DNA from: Rhynchospora pubera
Taxonomy: Eukaryota; Streptophyta; Magnoliopsida; Poales; Cyperaceae
Assembly: GCA_028095005.1 (NCBI GenBank)
Contig: CM051463.1
Location: 62,286,251-62,350,250 of the forward strand
Reading direction: 5' to 3'
DNA: 64,000 bases
In this document: positions 12,839 to 24,893 of the stretch, piece by piece
How positions within the stretch are numbered: position 1 is the stretch's first letter
Layout of the letters: each line of letters opens with the position of its first letter
Made by a program: the position numbers and the translations under genes
Notes under the pieces: generated by a model
The model's input: the letters and a program-made list of their open reading frames with translations, nothing else
Told to the model about the DNA's origin: nothing
Databases searched by the model: none

Positions 12839-14785
12839 GTCATGTCATCTATTTTGAAGGTCGTTAAAAAAGAAGTAAAGAGCAAGATGAAATGGATTTG
12901 CATTGACCCATTTGTTCTGGTAATTAAATTTGATCTATATTTTCTTGGATAATTGTTATTACAATGGAAAGGAATCACACATACTTTCATATATTTTCTA
13001 TATGCAGAGAGCATTGTCTTCTATTTTTCTTATATAGACCAATCAAATCCTGATTATTTAATTCTTTAATCTGTCACACATGCCTTCATTGCATTTTTTT
13101 TTCATAATTTTCCATTTTCTCTCATTTCTGTTTGTATTTATTTTTTAATGTATAATAAGTGAGTACATGTTTTATATTAAGGAGTACTTTTTAGAATTAT
13201 AAATTGAATGCCAGTTTTTAAATAAGTACATAGTTATATACTTTTTAGAAGTATTTATTTTCTTATAAGGGAGTATATTTTCTGTAGTAAAGGAGTATCT
13301 TATGAGTTATTTTATAGTTGTAGTATGATATTACAAACTAATGTATCATTCCTTGGATGAAGGATATAACTCTCAGAGAGTATATAAATAATGTTGAAGG
13401 AGTAAATATTTAAATGTGTGGGTTTATTTACCTAAGATAATTATGTACATAAATGTTTAACTCTCAGAGAGTACATAAATAGTATTAAAGGAGTAATTAT
13501 TTCTACATGTGGGTGCATTTATTTATCTTTACTGTCAATTGTTATATGGTTAAAATATTAGTTTTAAATGACTTATTGTTTTCTACATACTTTCATATGT
13601 TTTCATACGTAGACCAATCAAATCCTGATCTTCGCTTTTGATAATTCGGATTTTCTCTTTGTTGTGTCAAGCAACAATGTGAAATGGTGGATGCACATTG
13701 TTGATAAGAAAGCCAATTTGGCCAAAATCTATTGCACAACAGTAGAGGTAAATGTGTTGTTGGAGAAGATTGAGTCAAATCTCAAGTACATCAAAGCTTT
13801 TCTTGTTTGGCGGACATTAGGAGATCAAAGCTGGAATGACATGGGTTGTGTATGGCCTGAGAAGATCCCACAACAACTTAGAGCAGAAGACAGTGGTCTG
13901 CTCATCCTGAGGATTCTCATTTGCAAGTTATTTAACAAGCCAGTATCATCTTCTTAGGTAATTTACATAAGGGATTATGTATTTGTTAATTATAAAATGT
14001 ATTGAATTTTTCTACTCCTTTAAGCGTTTTGTTTGCTGTTTTAGTATAGGCTTAAAGGAGTACAAAATATAGGATAAGGGAGTAAATAATATCTAACAAG
14101 GGAGTACATATCAAGAACCTTGCAGGTGTGTTTGGTATTTTAGCATATGCTTAAAGGAGTATAGAACATAGGATAATGGATCAAATAATATCTAACAACG
14201 GAGTACATATCAAGAAACTTTGTTGTTTGTTTATTATTCTAATATATGCTTAAAGGAGTACAAAAATAGGATAAGGGAGTAAATAATATTTAACAAGGGA
14301 GTACATATCAAGAACCTGACAGGTGTGTTTGATATTTTAGCATAATCTTAAAGGAGTACAAAAATATAGGATAAGGGAGTAAATAATATCTAACAAAGGA
14401 CTACATATAAAAACCTGACAGGTGTGTTTGGTATTTTAGCATAATCTTAAAGGAGTACAAAATATACCATAAGAGAGTAAATAATATCTAACGAGGGAGT
14501 ACATATCAAGAACCTGGCAAGTATGTTTGATATTTTAACATAATCTTAAAGGAGTACAAAATATAGCATAAGAGAGTAAATAATATCTAACAACGGAGTA
14601 AATATCAAGAACCTAGCATTTGTGTTTGTTTTAACATTGGACAATTTTATGTTTTGCAGATTAATGTCAGTGATGATAAACGTGTTGTTACCTACTGTCT
14701 ATTACTAGATTCTATCAATGAGGTGAAGCCAAAATTTAGATATGCAAGTGAGTGTGTTCTCTTTGATCTTGAGGAAGAAAACTGA
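12839..14785 (+). pseudogene. Ulp1 protease-like (C48 family) gene relic
   Basis: The most telling exon is 13613-13957. It reads FLFVVSSNNVKWWMHIVD, then a GCVWPEKIPQQ...EDSGLLILR stretch, matching the order of the C-terminal half of Ulp1/SENP SUMO proteases (strand before the catalytic His, then the Gln, then the Cys-Gly box). The residue at the His position is Trp and the expected Cys is Ser (DSG), so a protease would be dead. Other possible exons with splice-like edges are 12839-12919 and 14660-14785, the latter ending in a stop. The exon at 13613 ends in an in-frame stop. Family call from motif order only. Confidence 0.6.
14050..14625. repeat. Minisatellite, about 98-bp unit, six copies
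   Basis: Six consecutive units, each containing cttaaaggagtac, then gagtaaataatatctaac, then ggagtacatatcaag and a gtttg.tattttagcata tail. A partial unit occurs earlier near 12680. The word ggagtac also recurs through the rest of the element to about 15480. It is non-coding and intronic relative to the Ulp1-like relic. Confidence 0.85.
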
Positions 14786-15604
14786 ACTTGGTGGTTGACT
14801 GAGAAGATTACAAAACTTGGTTGTTGAGTATAACTTAGTTGGTGCTGTTTGTTTTTTGTTGAGTGAATTTCGTTTGGGGAATAACTCTTATTTGAACATG
14901 GTTGGATGAAAAGTTTATACTTCCTTTTAAGAATTATATACTCTGTTATTGTATTGAATTCTTATTTGCACAATTTGTCTGCTTATTAAATGCTAATTTG
15001 GTATTCAATATGTAAAAGTATATACTCCCTTACGGAGAAGTATTTACTTCCTTATTATTTCAATTTTTATTTGATTATTCTTATTTTCAAATTGAAATAT
15101 TGAATGTTTATTTGAACGTTTTGACCAAAAATTATATAATCCCGTATGGAAAAATATGTACTCCTCTCAGAAGAAGTATGTACTCCTCTCAGAGGAAGTA
15201 TATACTTAATATTTTCAATTCTTATTTGCACATTTTTTGTCTGCTTGTAAATGCTAATTCTATATTCCATATGTAGATTTATATACTCCTATACGTAGAA
15301 TTATTTACTCTCTTAATATTTCAATTTTTATAGGATTATTCTTATTTTCAAATTCATATGTTGAATGCTTATATGAACGTTTTTACCAAAAATTATATAC
15401 TTCCGTATGGAAAAATATGTACTCCCAGTTCAAATTTATATACTCCTTTACACTAATTTAGGTACTCATGGTACTCCCGATTTTTAAGTGACGTCAGCAT
15501 TCCAAAATCATTTATATTTTGGACGAGCTCTACTATTTTTTGGGCCAGCGGACGCGTGAGATGTCAAATATCTCGGATGTCCCATATCAGCTCCAGGACA
15601 ATTA

Positions 15605-16377
15605 GATACTTTTTATTTTTTTTTGACCCTTTTGCATCCTTTTTCCAACAATTTTCAATTCTAATAATTGCGAAATGAAAATTACCATGGTTAACAGGGA
15701 TATTGGACTGACCATATTCTTGTCATGTGCGATCAACTAAAATTAATGGTGAGGGTTGTCTAATACAGCGTGATTCTTTGCACTCGCAGTTTCTTTTCAG
15801 GTTTTGCTGTGTTCAGAAGAGCATATTTAAGAATTTCTACCACACGCACTATTGCTACAGCAAAACCTGAACAGAGATTTATGTATCATACGAAAAGACA
15901 TAGACGATTACTATTAGAGTTAAAACGAACGATTCATTATACATATATCATCATAATTACGTTACTGTAACCAATGCTACTGTGGTAATTGTGTAGGAGA
16001 CGAAAAGACAAAGGATCTCCAGTTACATGGTTATATAATTGCAATTGCACTCCTTTTCCCTTGTCGAGTCAAGTTAACATGACTATTCCAGATTTTCCAT
16101 TATAGTTTTTGCTAATAAAGACAAGTCAGAGTACTTACATTTCATTTCCAAAAAAGCAAGAGGGGACTCGGAAAGACGGCCACTATCTGGGTCCGTTCAA
16201 CCTTTTTTTCTTTTATTTGTCCCGACTTGTTTGTTTCTAATCAGTTCTTATTTTGTCATTACTCCTTACCTCTCCGCTTTCCTATATTCTTAAGTACCAC
16301 TTTTAATGGCCGAAATACCAAAAGAAAATTAACTCTTTTTCTTCTATTATTTTCAAGTTTTCCAGTGAGCGATCATA
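15605..16377. other. Upstream region of B3 gene 1
   Basis: No coding sequence is recognised. From about 16130 the sequence is shared with the upstream region of B3 gene 2 (for example atcagttcttattttgtc at 16240 and 39513) and with a remnant near 56770, so it marks the start of the segmental duplication. No clear TATA box was picked out. Confidence 0.5.
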
Positions 16378-16783
16378 ATGCCGAGAGCTGGCTGTGCAAA
16401 TGCATATTTTAGACCACAATTCGTTACTAAATTACAACCTGCTGATCTTCACAAGCTGGTAATTAATTTTGCTCTTTTCATGTTCTATTTCCGATAGAGC
16501 TTAGTAGGTAAGCATGTATGTACTTTTCAGGGTCTTTGACTGCTCTCTTGCATTTCTATCACCAAATGTTACAATCATCACTAATATCTGGTGGGCAGTT
16601 TAACCCATTTTTTTTTAATGATATTCATATTTATTTTTTACACATGACTGGGCAGCAATTTTAAGGGTGGTGCAAGATTTTGCCATAATCTTCTTTCTTA
16701 CTACATGTTTATTGTTTGTTGTGGTTTCTTATTAATTAAGCAGTACCCAACAAGGCTACTTTTATTATTTGTTGTTCTTTGCC

Positions 16784-16815
<32 letters not shown>

Positions 16816-18494
16816 CTTCTAAGTGGTTTGTATATGGCGAGAGTAATTAATATATACCACATTACTTGAAAATCTATGAAATTTTTTTTTAATAATTGCA
16901 GTTTTGCAAAGGTTTCAATCTGACCAGTAACCGACCATCAATCAATCTAGTTTCCATTGATCTTTGCTTGTAAGTGTGAATACGTGCACTATTCTAAAAT
17001 AGATGAGACTGCTACTTATAAGTTCAGTACATATTTAGTAATTAAAAAAAAGAATAAACAATGATGAGATTTTAAAATGTGATTTGTGCTGTTTAGCTGT
17101 TGGATGGTGTTTAGCGTTGTGCGGTGTAAACAAAAATTTAGATAAAACAACGATAAAATGGAAATAACTGAGTTTTTTTTAAAAGCTTGAATGATAGATA
17201 GAAGGACAATCAAAATTATTTTCTTCTTTCAGAAAATTCCATCAGAATTTATGAAGCATATGGAAAATGAAGACAAGAACTGTTCAGTTGCAAGTGTCTT
17301 CAGTCCTCTACGTAAATTTTGGTTTATCAAGTTGATCAAGGATGATTCGAGGATCTTTTTCAAAGATGGTTGGCCTGAGTTCTCCAAATTTCACAAATTA
17401 GAGGTGGGCTTCACACTGGTGTTTCGTTATGAAGGCAACATGATTTTGAACGTGAAGGTGTTTGGTCTTGACGGATGCCTCAAGGATTACAAGCAAGGTA
17501 CAGTAGCACTTCTCAGGAGAACCGGATTCAATGTTTCGAGAGAGAAATGCGCAGAAAAACGTACTAAAGTTACAGAAGGCAAGTAATATTTGTCTTTATA
17601 ATTTTTCTTTCGGAAGTATGAAATCTTTTCATTATTATACGCCAGTACCGGTCCCCTAAATTATTATGGTTATTCTGTCTCAGAACTTTATGTTAAAGGG
17701 ACGAGAGATAAAAAATGAGATCTGCTTGTACCCAACCATTTTATGGGTTCAGTTACTCCTGTACGGCTGTACCATACAAATGTTGAAATATTATAAAACA
17801 ATACTCAGAAGTCACAAAACACAATTAAAGCATTGATAAATCATACAAATGAAATGTCTCTACTATAAACAGTTCAGATATACTGATATGAATCTTCCAA
17901 AACAACCCCTAAAAATATATTACTTTTAATTGAATTCATTTCCTCTTGAGCTGCAGGCCCATCATGTTCAGACAAACAAAAGAAAAGAAAGCATGATCTG
18001 CTAATGGGGGCCACACCGCATGATCAGCGCTCTAATGTTCAACATGAACTCAGAACAACGTCAAATTCAAATGTCAGGAAGAAGTATGTCATTTCTACTT
18101 CTTATGAAACTCATGAAACAATAATGAGTCATTACAACATCCATAAATTCATGGTAATAATTTGGTTTTTTTCTATTCTCCATTTCATTTATTGCTCTCA
18201 ACACTTTCAGTTTGCTGCACCTTAAAATTTAGAATTCACTAAACCCAACTCCGAATCCCTCCTCCCCTCCTTTAAAATGTCTATCATTGTCTCTAATCAT
18301 CTAATTGATGTTGGTAATTTCAGCCTCTTCCAAAGAAATTTGGCTCGGTATCTCCATATATTTTGGAAACTGGAGAAGTTACAGTCAAGAATGAGAAACA
18401 AGAAACCTGGAAGGTACAATTTAACACTCCTTCTAGGTACAATAACCTTTGCAGAGGATGGAAAGAATTCTGTTGGCAGAACCGCATAAAATGA
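16378..18494 (+). CDS. REM-type B3 transcription factor, gene 1 (truncated second B3)
   Basis: Four exons: 16378-16458, 17233-17578, 17957-18153 and 18324-18494, giving about 264 residues. Start MPRAGCANAYF is shared with gene 2. Residues about 10-112 form a B3 DNA-binding domain (FVTKL, WFIKLIKDD, GWPEFSKFH, FTLVFRYEGN, VKVFGLDGC). A Lys-rich linker follows, then a second B3 domain from about residue 209 (PKKFGSV, WKVQF, RGWKEFC). Proteins of this family act in the nucleus as DNA-binding regulators, mostly in flowers. The second domain is cut by TGA at 18492-18494; the frame stays open beyond it to 18590 and aligns with the other copy. Intron 2 starts with GC. Whether the truncated gene is functional cannot be told. 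Confidence 0.75.
16785..16814. repeat. Poly(C) tract, 30 bases, in intron 1
   Basis: An uninterrupted run of about 30 C in intron 1 of B3 gene 1, in otherwise AT-rich DNA. The transcript would contain poly(C); the template strand is a G-run able to form G-quadruplexes. Exact length is prone to sequencing error. Gene 2 lacks the tract. Confidence 0.85.
17579..17956 (+). other. GC-AG intron 2 of B3 gene 1
   Basis: The exon ends ACAGAAG and the intron begins GCAAGTAATA, the strong consensus for plant GC-AG introns (AG before GCAAGT). It ends ctgcag at 17956. Only this donor puts exon 3 in its long open frame. If the intron is retained, translation stops within two codons (GGC AAG TAA). Confidence 0.75.
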
Positions 18495-18590
18495 GGTGAT
18501 ACATGCCTACTTAAGATCATAGCTCAGAATGAAATACTCGTAGCCATCTCTAAAGCAGCTAAAACTGTGGAAGCAATTGTTGTCGAATAG
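18495..18590 (+). pseudogene. Former end of the second B3 domain, gene 1
   Basis: After the TGA at 18492 the same frame remains open to TAG at 18590 (IIAQNEILVAISKAAKT segment). It aligns residue by residue with the intact ending of the paralogous exon at 54071-54334, so the stop is a secondary mutation. Confidence 0.8.
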
Positions 18591-19394
18591 ATGACATAAT
18601 TTTGTAAAGACTGCCTAATGAGTTCAGTAATTAGATAGCTAGATGAACTTTAATCTGTCTCAGTGATCGATCTGAGCTTGATAGATTATAGCTGTAAATT
18701 ATGGACATGCACATCTAATGTAATGTCATCAGCTTGCAAAGTGCAAACACATGCAAAGATCAAGTGTTCTTTTTTTATGGGTTTTCCAATTTGTTCCTGA
18801 TATATTATAAAACTAATTTAGCTTAGTGTTTTGAGTGTCATCTAGTGCTTTCTTCTTAACATTTGTTTTTCCCTAATAGTTTATCAAGGTTCATTATCAT
18901 TAAAGAAGGCAGGAGGCTTTTGCTATTGTTGCCATCTCCGACAACAGTGATATAATAATTAGTAGCATGTTGTTTAATTAATATAAATATAGTCAACTTT
19001 GACTTGTTTGGCTGTAGTATTTCGTGATAGGTTAAATAAATATAAATGAGTCATTTAAGTTATACGAAAGGTTATTTAATAAACATACGGTACAATTTTC
19101 ATAGGATGATTTCAGCAATTTTACAGAAATAATCTGAAAGTCATTAATATACTAATACCAAGAATATAACATGAGAACCAGATTTAGTTTCCAACTACAA
19201 AACCGTGTATGCAAAGCTTATTGTATTCTGCAAATAACAAGCTTTGGAATTAATAGATGACCACCTTAATAACCTTTGGAGTTGCCTATTTCTAATAATT
19301 GGGAAAAGTTTATAAATATTAATTCTTCCAAAAGGGAGACATCTCATGCATCTGTTTAATACCGTACTTAAAATTAATAACAATAAATTAAACT
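18591..19394. other. 3' flank of B3 gene 1, no further gene
   Basis: AT-rich. Shares patches with the 3' flank of gene 2 (aattagatagc, ctcagtgatc) and with 57380-57600 (atcagctt, tttagctta). No coding sequence recognised. Confidence 0.5.
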
Positions 19395-20349
19395 TAAAAC
19401 TATCTAGAGGTGCTTCTGCATCACTTAGAAGAGAGAAGTCAACACTTATTAATATTCTCAACTGTCACTAATAACCTTGATTCTAGTTACTGGCACTGGG
19501 ATCCTTCTAGGTCTTATACTGTTAAATTTCTACATGCTTTCTTGAACTTTAGTGGTATCAAAGAACAAAAATTTAAGGATCTATGGAAGCTACCTATCCC
19601 CTTGAAAGTGAAACATTTTTTTTGGCTGTCTTAATCACAAAATTGTAAGGATAATTTATTGAGAAAAGGGTGGACAGGTCCTCTTGTTGCTTCTGTGACC
19701 ATAATGAAACAATTTCATATCTATTTCTTCATTGCCCTTACACTGAAGAATTTTAGCCTATTTTAAATTGTTACAATACTTTTGGCTGGAATGTTAATAT
19801 GCTAGATCTTAACACTATTTGAGATTATAGCTTAACTATCCATACTTCTACCAGCTCTCATTTTCAATGCATCTTGTCAGCTTTTTTTATTAGGAATTGG
19901 AGATGTTTTGATAGTTCTACTAGTCCCTCTAATCATGTGACTTACTGAAACGTTTTATGTTTGGCCTTGACATGCAAGCATGCTGGATGGGAGAGTTCCT
20001 TTGGAAGCCCCAATGCCACTGGTACCACCGGTACAGCCCCTGCCAATGATGGTACCTTGGACTCTGATGAGGTGGAGATCCTTCCTGACACTAGAATTGA
20101 GATAGTTCACGACATTGGCTCAAGTGATGACTCGGATCTGGACTAGAGATTTAGTTTCTCTTTTCTTTAGTTGGTTTTGGGATAACTGGGGCAGCTAGGA
20201 TAAAAGCTTGTTCTATCCATTTATCTTGTTTTCTTCTGTTTTTTCCTTTTGGATACTTACTTTGAATGTTGACTTATTTTGGCTTTAATGAAAGCAGGCA
20301 ATCGATCTTTTTGATTGCTTTCCTAAAAAAAAAAACAAAAAACAAAACC
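19395..20349 (+). mobile_element. 5'-truncated LINE, 3' part with A-rich tail
   Basis: Frame 19410-19634 reads YWHWDPSRSYTVKFLHAF, then FKDLWKLPIPLKVKHFFWL, the typical start of the zinc-binding region behind plant LINE reverse transcriptases (zf-RVT). The homology continues in broken frames after a stop at 19632. A 61-codon acidic frame (19961-20146) follows, then a T-rich 3' region and an A-rich tail (ctaaaaaaaaaaa) at about 20322-20349. Target duplications were not found, so the 5' limit is approximate. Confidence 0.7.
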
Positions 20350-20648
20350 ATAACCATGTCTTCTAAAATTATCACTTAATTGTCGAAAAACTGTAGTACC
20401 TGTTCTGGCTGAAATACAGAGATGTTAATCATGTCTTCCATCATCAATTTCATGCTCCTCTATTTGAGGAGGTATAAGAATCCAGAGATGGGCAATTGTT
20501 TGTGTTGGTTGCTATCTGGCATATGCTGCTCCTAATGTGGATTATGCATGAGCGCCTGATTGGGAAAGTGGAGCACAACATATTATTTTGATTTTCTGAT
20601 GCTTCTTTTTTATTTTATTAGTTGGGGGTTGGGGCTTATATAATTATA

Positions 20649-20656
20649 ATAGAAAG
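20649..20656. repeat. 8-bp target duplication of hAT-like MITE 1
   Basis: The word atagaaag precedes the element and is repeated exactly at 21501-21508. Confidence 0.88.
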
Positions 20657-21500
20657 CTATGTTGCACGGGTGCGGGTGCGGGCGTCGTATCCGACACGAT
20701 GCGGGTGCGGGCGTCGTATCCTACACGATGCGGGTGCGGTGATGCGGCATTTTAAAAAAAACTAGAATACGGCAGTATATATAAAATAATAAAAAAGTCA
20801 CATTATATATATTAAAATATTTTGTTTTATTTGTTACATTCAAGTACCACTTATAATATATTTGCTATGATATCCAGTATTTTTTAAATTTAATAAAAAA
20901 TCTCATTATATTTTAAAATCGATTACTGCATTTGTTATGTCATGTTTCAAAATTTAAAATTTTACAATGCATATTGAAAAGGGCGCCGTGGTCATTTTAA
21001 TCGGGAACAAAAAAAAACTAATTACTCAATTAGCCAATTGGGCAATGCGTATAGCACATGGTCAAAAGTGCAAAGCCAAACGTTTCTCAACTCCATCCTG
21101 GATGCAAACATGTATAAATAATAAATGTCAAAATTTATTTAATTAATATAAATATAAATTTTTTTCTGTGCCATATGGACCCACCCACGTGAGGCCATCT
21201 CCTGAAAGGCTGAAACATAAAGTCTCCAAGCCCAAGGCACTATTATTCACGTATTTAATAAGTTGTGACTTTTGAAATGTGTATTAACGTATCTCACATA
21301 TATCCGAAACGAATCCCTCTCGTATCTATGAAGTATCCAAAGAGTATCCTGACCGAATCCTGCAGTCAAACACATTAAAATTATCGGATACGCCACGTGG
21401 AGCGTCGGGTGCGTATCGCACGCGAATCACATGCGAATCCGCGTCGGATACGCGTCAGATACGGGATACGGATATTTTTTGAAGTATCTGGGTAACATAG
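20657..21500. mobile_element. hAT-like MITE, 844 bp
   Basis: Starts ctatgttgcacgggtgc and ends with the inverted form (gggtaacatag), flanked by a perfect 8-bp duplication. Subterminal regions are GC-rich and repetitive: gcgggtgcgg and tcgtatcc near the left end, ggatacg and cgtcgg near the right. The centre is AT-rich. No transposase is encoded. An 8-bp duplication and a ctatgtt terminus fit non-autonomous hAT elements of plants. Confidence 0.85.
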
Positions 21501-21508
21501 ATAGAAAG

Positions 21509-22267
21509 CATGCTTAATTATACCTGGCTTGGTAAGGATATGAACCAAAGAGATGGTGTTAGATAAGAGACCAATTTTCAGATATGAAGCATTGCTACGA
21601 TGTATGTATCTCTGACGGAGCAGCAGTAAGAAAGGAGATGAGAAGATTTTCGAGTTCAATTCATTTATTAACCATTGTTGGAATGCATTTGCGACCAAAA
21701 GCGAAATTAATCGCACTGCTTCCTTGTAAGAAGGCAAAAATCAGATCCTAACTGAAATTATATTACGGAGTACCTGCCAAAGAGAGAGATTCTTTGCATG
21801 CAGACTATAGTAATCGACGGTGCGAAGGATGAAGGGCCGAGATCAATTCAACCGGGATGCAATTGAGATAAGAGAGGGAACCGCAGCGATGAGAGTACTT
21901 CTCTGTCGTTTTTTTTTTTTTGTTCTCTGTCTATAAAAAGTTATAAAACATAAGATCACTGGACTACTTCCATGGGCCGAGGTCGAGCGATTTTATCGTA
22001 GGTTTGGAATTTAGGTTTTACGCCGCATTTCATTTTATTTTAATTGAATTGATTTTTTCGGATTTCGTTACATCATCTAATAACATAAAAATTCTAATCA
22101 AATGATACCAAATTCTTTTATTTTTATTAAAAAATTTCTAATAAAATAAAATAAAATTCCATGTCAAAAAAAAAAAGATTTTGATCCGGGCCTTAATCAA
22201 TCACATTGATTCCAACTTAATCAAATTGCACGAACAAACTCAATAATTAAAATTTTTATTTGCATAT
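21509..22267. other. Intergenic remainder of duplication copy 1
   Basis: Holds a short stretch matching 55108-55200 (21790-21900), then AT-rich DNA up to the Copia LTR. The 118-codon minus frame at 21381-21737 lies mostly inside the MITE and is not a gene. Confidence 0.45.
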
Positions 22268-22479
22268 TGTTGTGATTATGAGGGTTTTTGAGATGGAATA
22301 TACAAGAGAAGTAAAAGGGGCAGTAGAGAGCAACAGAGAGGGCACCCAGAGAGAGACTAGATTGATAATCGCTAGAATGTTCTGATTTTTATTTCCATCA
22401 AATGTTTTACATATTATACAAAAGTATAAAGTAAAAAACAAGCCCATTGGGCCTAGCAATTTGGGTCACGACTATAACA
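22268..22479 (-). repeat. Copia 3' LTR
   Basis: 212 bp, tgttgtgattatg...gactataaca on the plus strand, so TG...CA on both strands. Differs from the right LTR at about 11 positions by eye. Confidence 0.92.
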
Positions 22480-22493
22480 ATCTTCACCTTGAG
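22480..22493 (-). promoter_or_regulatory. Copia polypurine tract
   Basis: On the minus strand the sequence before the 3' LTR reads CTCAAGGTGAAGAT, a purine-rich primer for plus-strand synthesis seen in many plant Copia elements. Confidence 0.8.
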
Positions 22494-22551
22494 CCAAATT
22501 GCATCAAAATAAACTAAACTACTAACTAACTAGTATCAAACTAAAAACAAA

Positions 22552-24504
22552 TTAGAAGCAAACCGAAATTGCCCTTGAGCAAAACTTGAACTTAGCAATC
22601 GGAAGAGGCTTGGTGAGCATATCAGCCGGATTCGATTCGGTGCCTATCTTCTTCACAACAACCTTCCCTTCCGAAACCACATCCCGCACAAAGTGGTACC
22701 GGATGTCAATATGCTTGCTCCTCTCATAAAACATACGATCTTTTGTCAAATGAACGACACTTTGATTGTCACAAAATACCGTGATAGGACCTTCAAGAGA
22801 AGAAATCTCACCAACAAAAGTCTTGAGCCAAAGAACCTCCTTGATAGCCTCCGTAATTGCCATGTATTCGGCTTCGGTGCTAGAGAGTGCAAGGTGGATT
22901 GAAGTGTAGACTTCCAACTAATTGCACATCCACCAAGGGTAAAAGTGTACCCAGTCAAAGACCTCCTCTTATCCAAATCACCCGCAAAGTCCGCATCTAC
23001 ATAACACGTTAGTGTCATATTTCCATTTCCAAATTCCAAATGAGAATTAATGGTACCTTTCAAATAGAGGAAGATCCACTTCACAGCTTCCCAATGCCCT
23101 TTTCCGGGACAAGAGAGATACCTACTTACCACGCTAACGGCTTGAGCTATGTCGGGACGAGTGCACACCATCAAGTACATGAGACTCCCAACCGCACTTG
23201 AATATGGAACCTTTTCCATATAGCTCTTCTCACGATCGGACTTCGGGCTCAAAGCGGCCGAAAGCTTGAAATGTGCCGCAAGAGGAGTTGAAACAACTTT
23301 CGCTTTCTCCATGCCAAATCGGCGAATAATCTTTCCGGCAAACTCCTTTTGAGAGAGAAAGAGTTTCCGATTGGACCGATCCCTTGTAATATCTTGTAAT
23401 CTCCATTCCAAGGATCCTTTTGGCGGCCCCTAAATCTTTCATCTCAAATGCCGAACCAAGTTGCTCTTTCAACCTCACAATTTCATTCATATTGGAGGCC
23501 GCAATCAACATATCATCAACATAGAACAACAAATATATAAAATCCCCGCTACCCAACTTCTTGAAATAAACACAACTATCATAATTAGAGCGGGAGAAAT
23601 TTATACTAACCACGAAAGAATCAAACTTCTTGTACCATTGCCGAGGTGATTGTTTGAGGCCATAAATGGACTTCTTCAACAAACAAACATGATCTTCCTT
23701 TCCCGTAACCTCAAAACCCTCCGGTTGCTTCATATAAATTTGCTCTTCTAAATCACCATGCAAGAAGGCGGTTTTTACATCTAGTTGCTCCAACTCCATA
23801 TCTTTCATTGCCACCAAAGAGAGCAAAATCCGAATGGAGGTATGTTTCACTACGGGAGAGAAAACCTCATTAAAGTCCACACCTTGAACTTGGCTATAAC
23901 CCATAGCCACAAGCCTCGCCTTATATCGGAAATTATCCGAACTTGAGCTATCCATCTTTTTCTTAAAAACCCACTTGTAACCCACAATTTTTTTACCACT
24001 AGGTGGCTTCACAAGAGTCCAAGTATGTTCTTTCTAATGAACAAAACTCTTCCTTCATGGCGGAAATCCAATCCGCCGCATGCTTGGAAGAAATAGCTTC
24101 CTTGTAGGATGTCGGCTCACTATACTCCACCTCTTCGGCAATTGCAAGACAATAAGCAAAATCGGCATACCTTGCTGGTTGCCGAATTTCTCTTCTTTCT
24201 CGGTCTCGTGCCAACAAATATGGTTGCTCCTCAACTTCTTCTTGTTCTTCTAAATGAGCACCATCATGCGACATAGACTCTTCTTCATCACTTTGTTGGA
24301 CCGGCACCTCAAACTCCACCTTCTTTCCAACCTTCTCATTCTCCTTAATAGTCGGCTCAAGTGCAACATCCTTTGTCTTCAACATAACCGACTCATTGAA
24401 AGTAATATTTCTTGAGATGAGAAATTTAGAAGTTACGGGACACCATACCTTGTACCCCTTCACATTCATGGGATACCCAACAAAGATGCACTTCTTTGCT
24501 CTTG
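22552..24504 (-). pseudogene. Copia reverse transcriptase and RNase H (frameshifted)
   Basis: Order on the minus strand: end of integrase (CIFVGYPMNVKGYKVW), linker, reverse transcriptase start (VGYKWVFKKK), catalytic motif FYVDDMLIAA, then LMYLMVCTRPDIAQAV. RNase H follows, with YVDADFAGD, a STEAEYMA motif, DNQSVVHL and ADMLTKPLP at the end. At least three frame changes interrupt it: near 24030 (before VKPPSGKK), near 23400 (after RILGMEIT) and near 22905 (within RNase H). The product would have copied element RNA in cytoplasmic particles. It is now dead. Confidence 0.9.
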
Positions 24505-24509
24505 GCTCC
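24505..24509. repeat. Target duplication of the nested Gypsy element, left
   Basis: gctcc precedes the left LTR and is found again at 36817-36821. The duplicated bases lie in the Copia polyprotein frame. Confidence 0.95.
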
Positions 24510-24893
24510 TGATGAAGGCTTAAAACCTAGGAATCAAATAAATTTATAGACCTAGAGCTAACCTCACTAATCGTTCAGAATATAGCTTTAGGGTCGAACC
24601 CAAGGGACGGATCTATGAATACCGGACTTGTCTTTTCTTAAAATCTAGATGAAAATATTTTATGGAATTTTTAGTAATCAAATAATGCTTAAATTGTAAA
24701 TGTTTTTGGTTATTTTTGGACTTGGAATAAAATGTTCAAACAAACTAAGTAAAATATTAAAGTAAAGTCTTTTTGAGGTCTTAACAGAATTTGAGGCGCC
24801 TTAGGAATTGGATTTCATCTATGTTTGGCTGTTAAATTAGAAACTCAAAATACTTTCGCATTTGAATTTCTCAATTTAACTACAATTAACCCT

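Larger units (their letters stand above)
12081..15595. mobile_element. MULE-like element carrying a Ulp1-like relic
   Basis: The 9-bp word ggacaatta occurs at 12072-12080 and again at 15596-15604, framing 3515 bp. The ends are only loosely inverted: both contain catcc, a gaga.a.tgacatc block and ctcacg in the same order, so the TIRs are diverged. The interior holds spliced relics of a gene with a Ulp1/SENP-like C-terminal region and a minisatellite. MULEs carrying Ulp1-like genes (Kaonashi-type) are known in plants, which supports the call. The boundaries depend on the 9-bp repeat being the true duplication. Confidence 0.65.
16130..21930. repeat. Segmental duplication, copy 1 (B3 locus)
   Basis: The B3 gene, its leader and its 3' flank match 39500-55228 in the same orientation. 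Beyond the gene, 21790-21900 (agtaatcgacggtgcgaagg, gatcaattc...gatgcaatt) corresponds to 55108-55200. Later insertions interrupt each copy: LINE and hAT-like MITE here; MITEs and the 12-kb insert in copy 2. The Copia element lies between the two copies. Confidence 0.75.
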
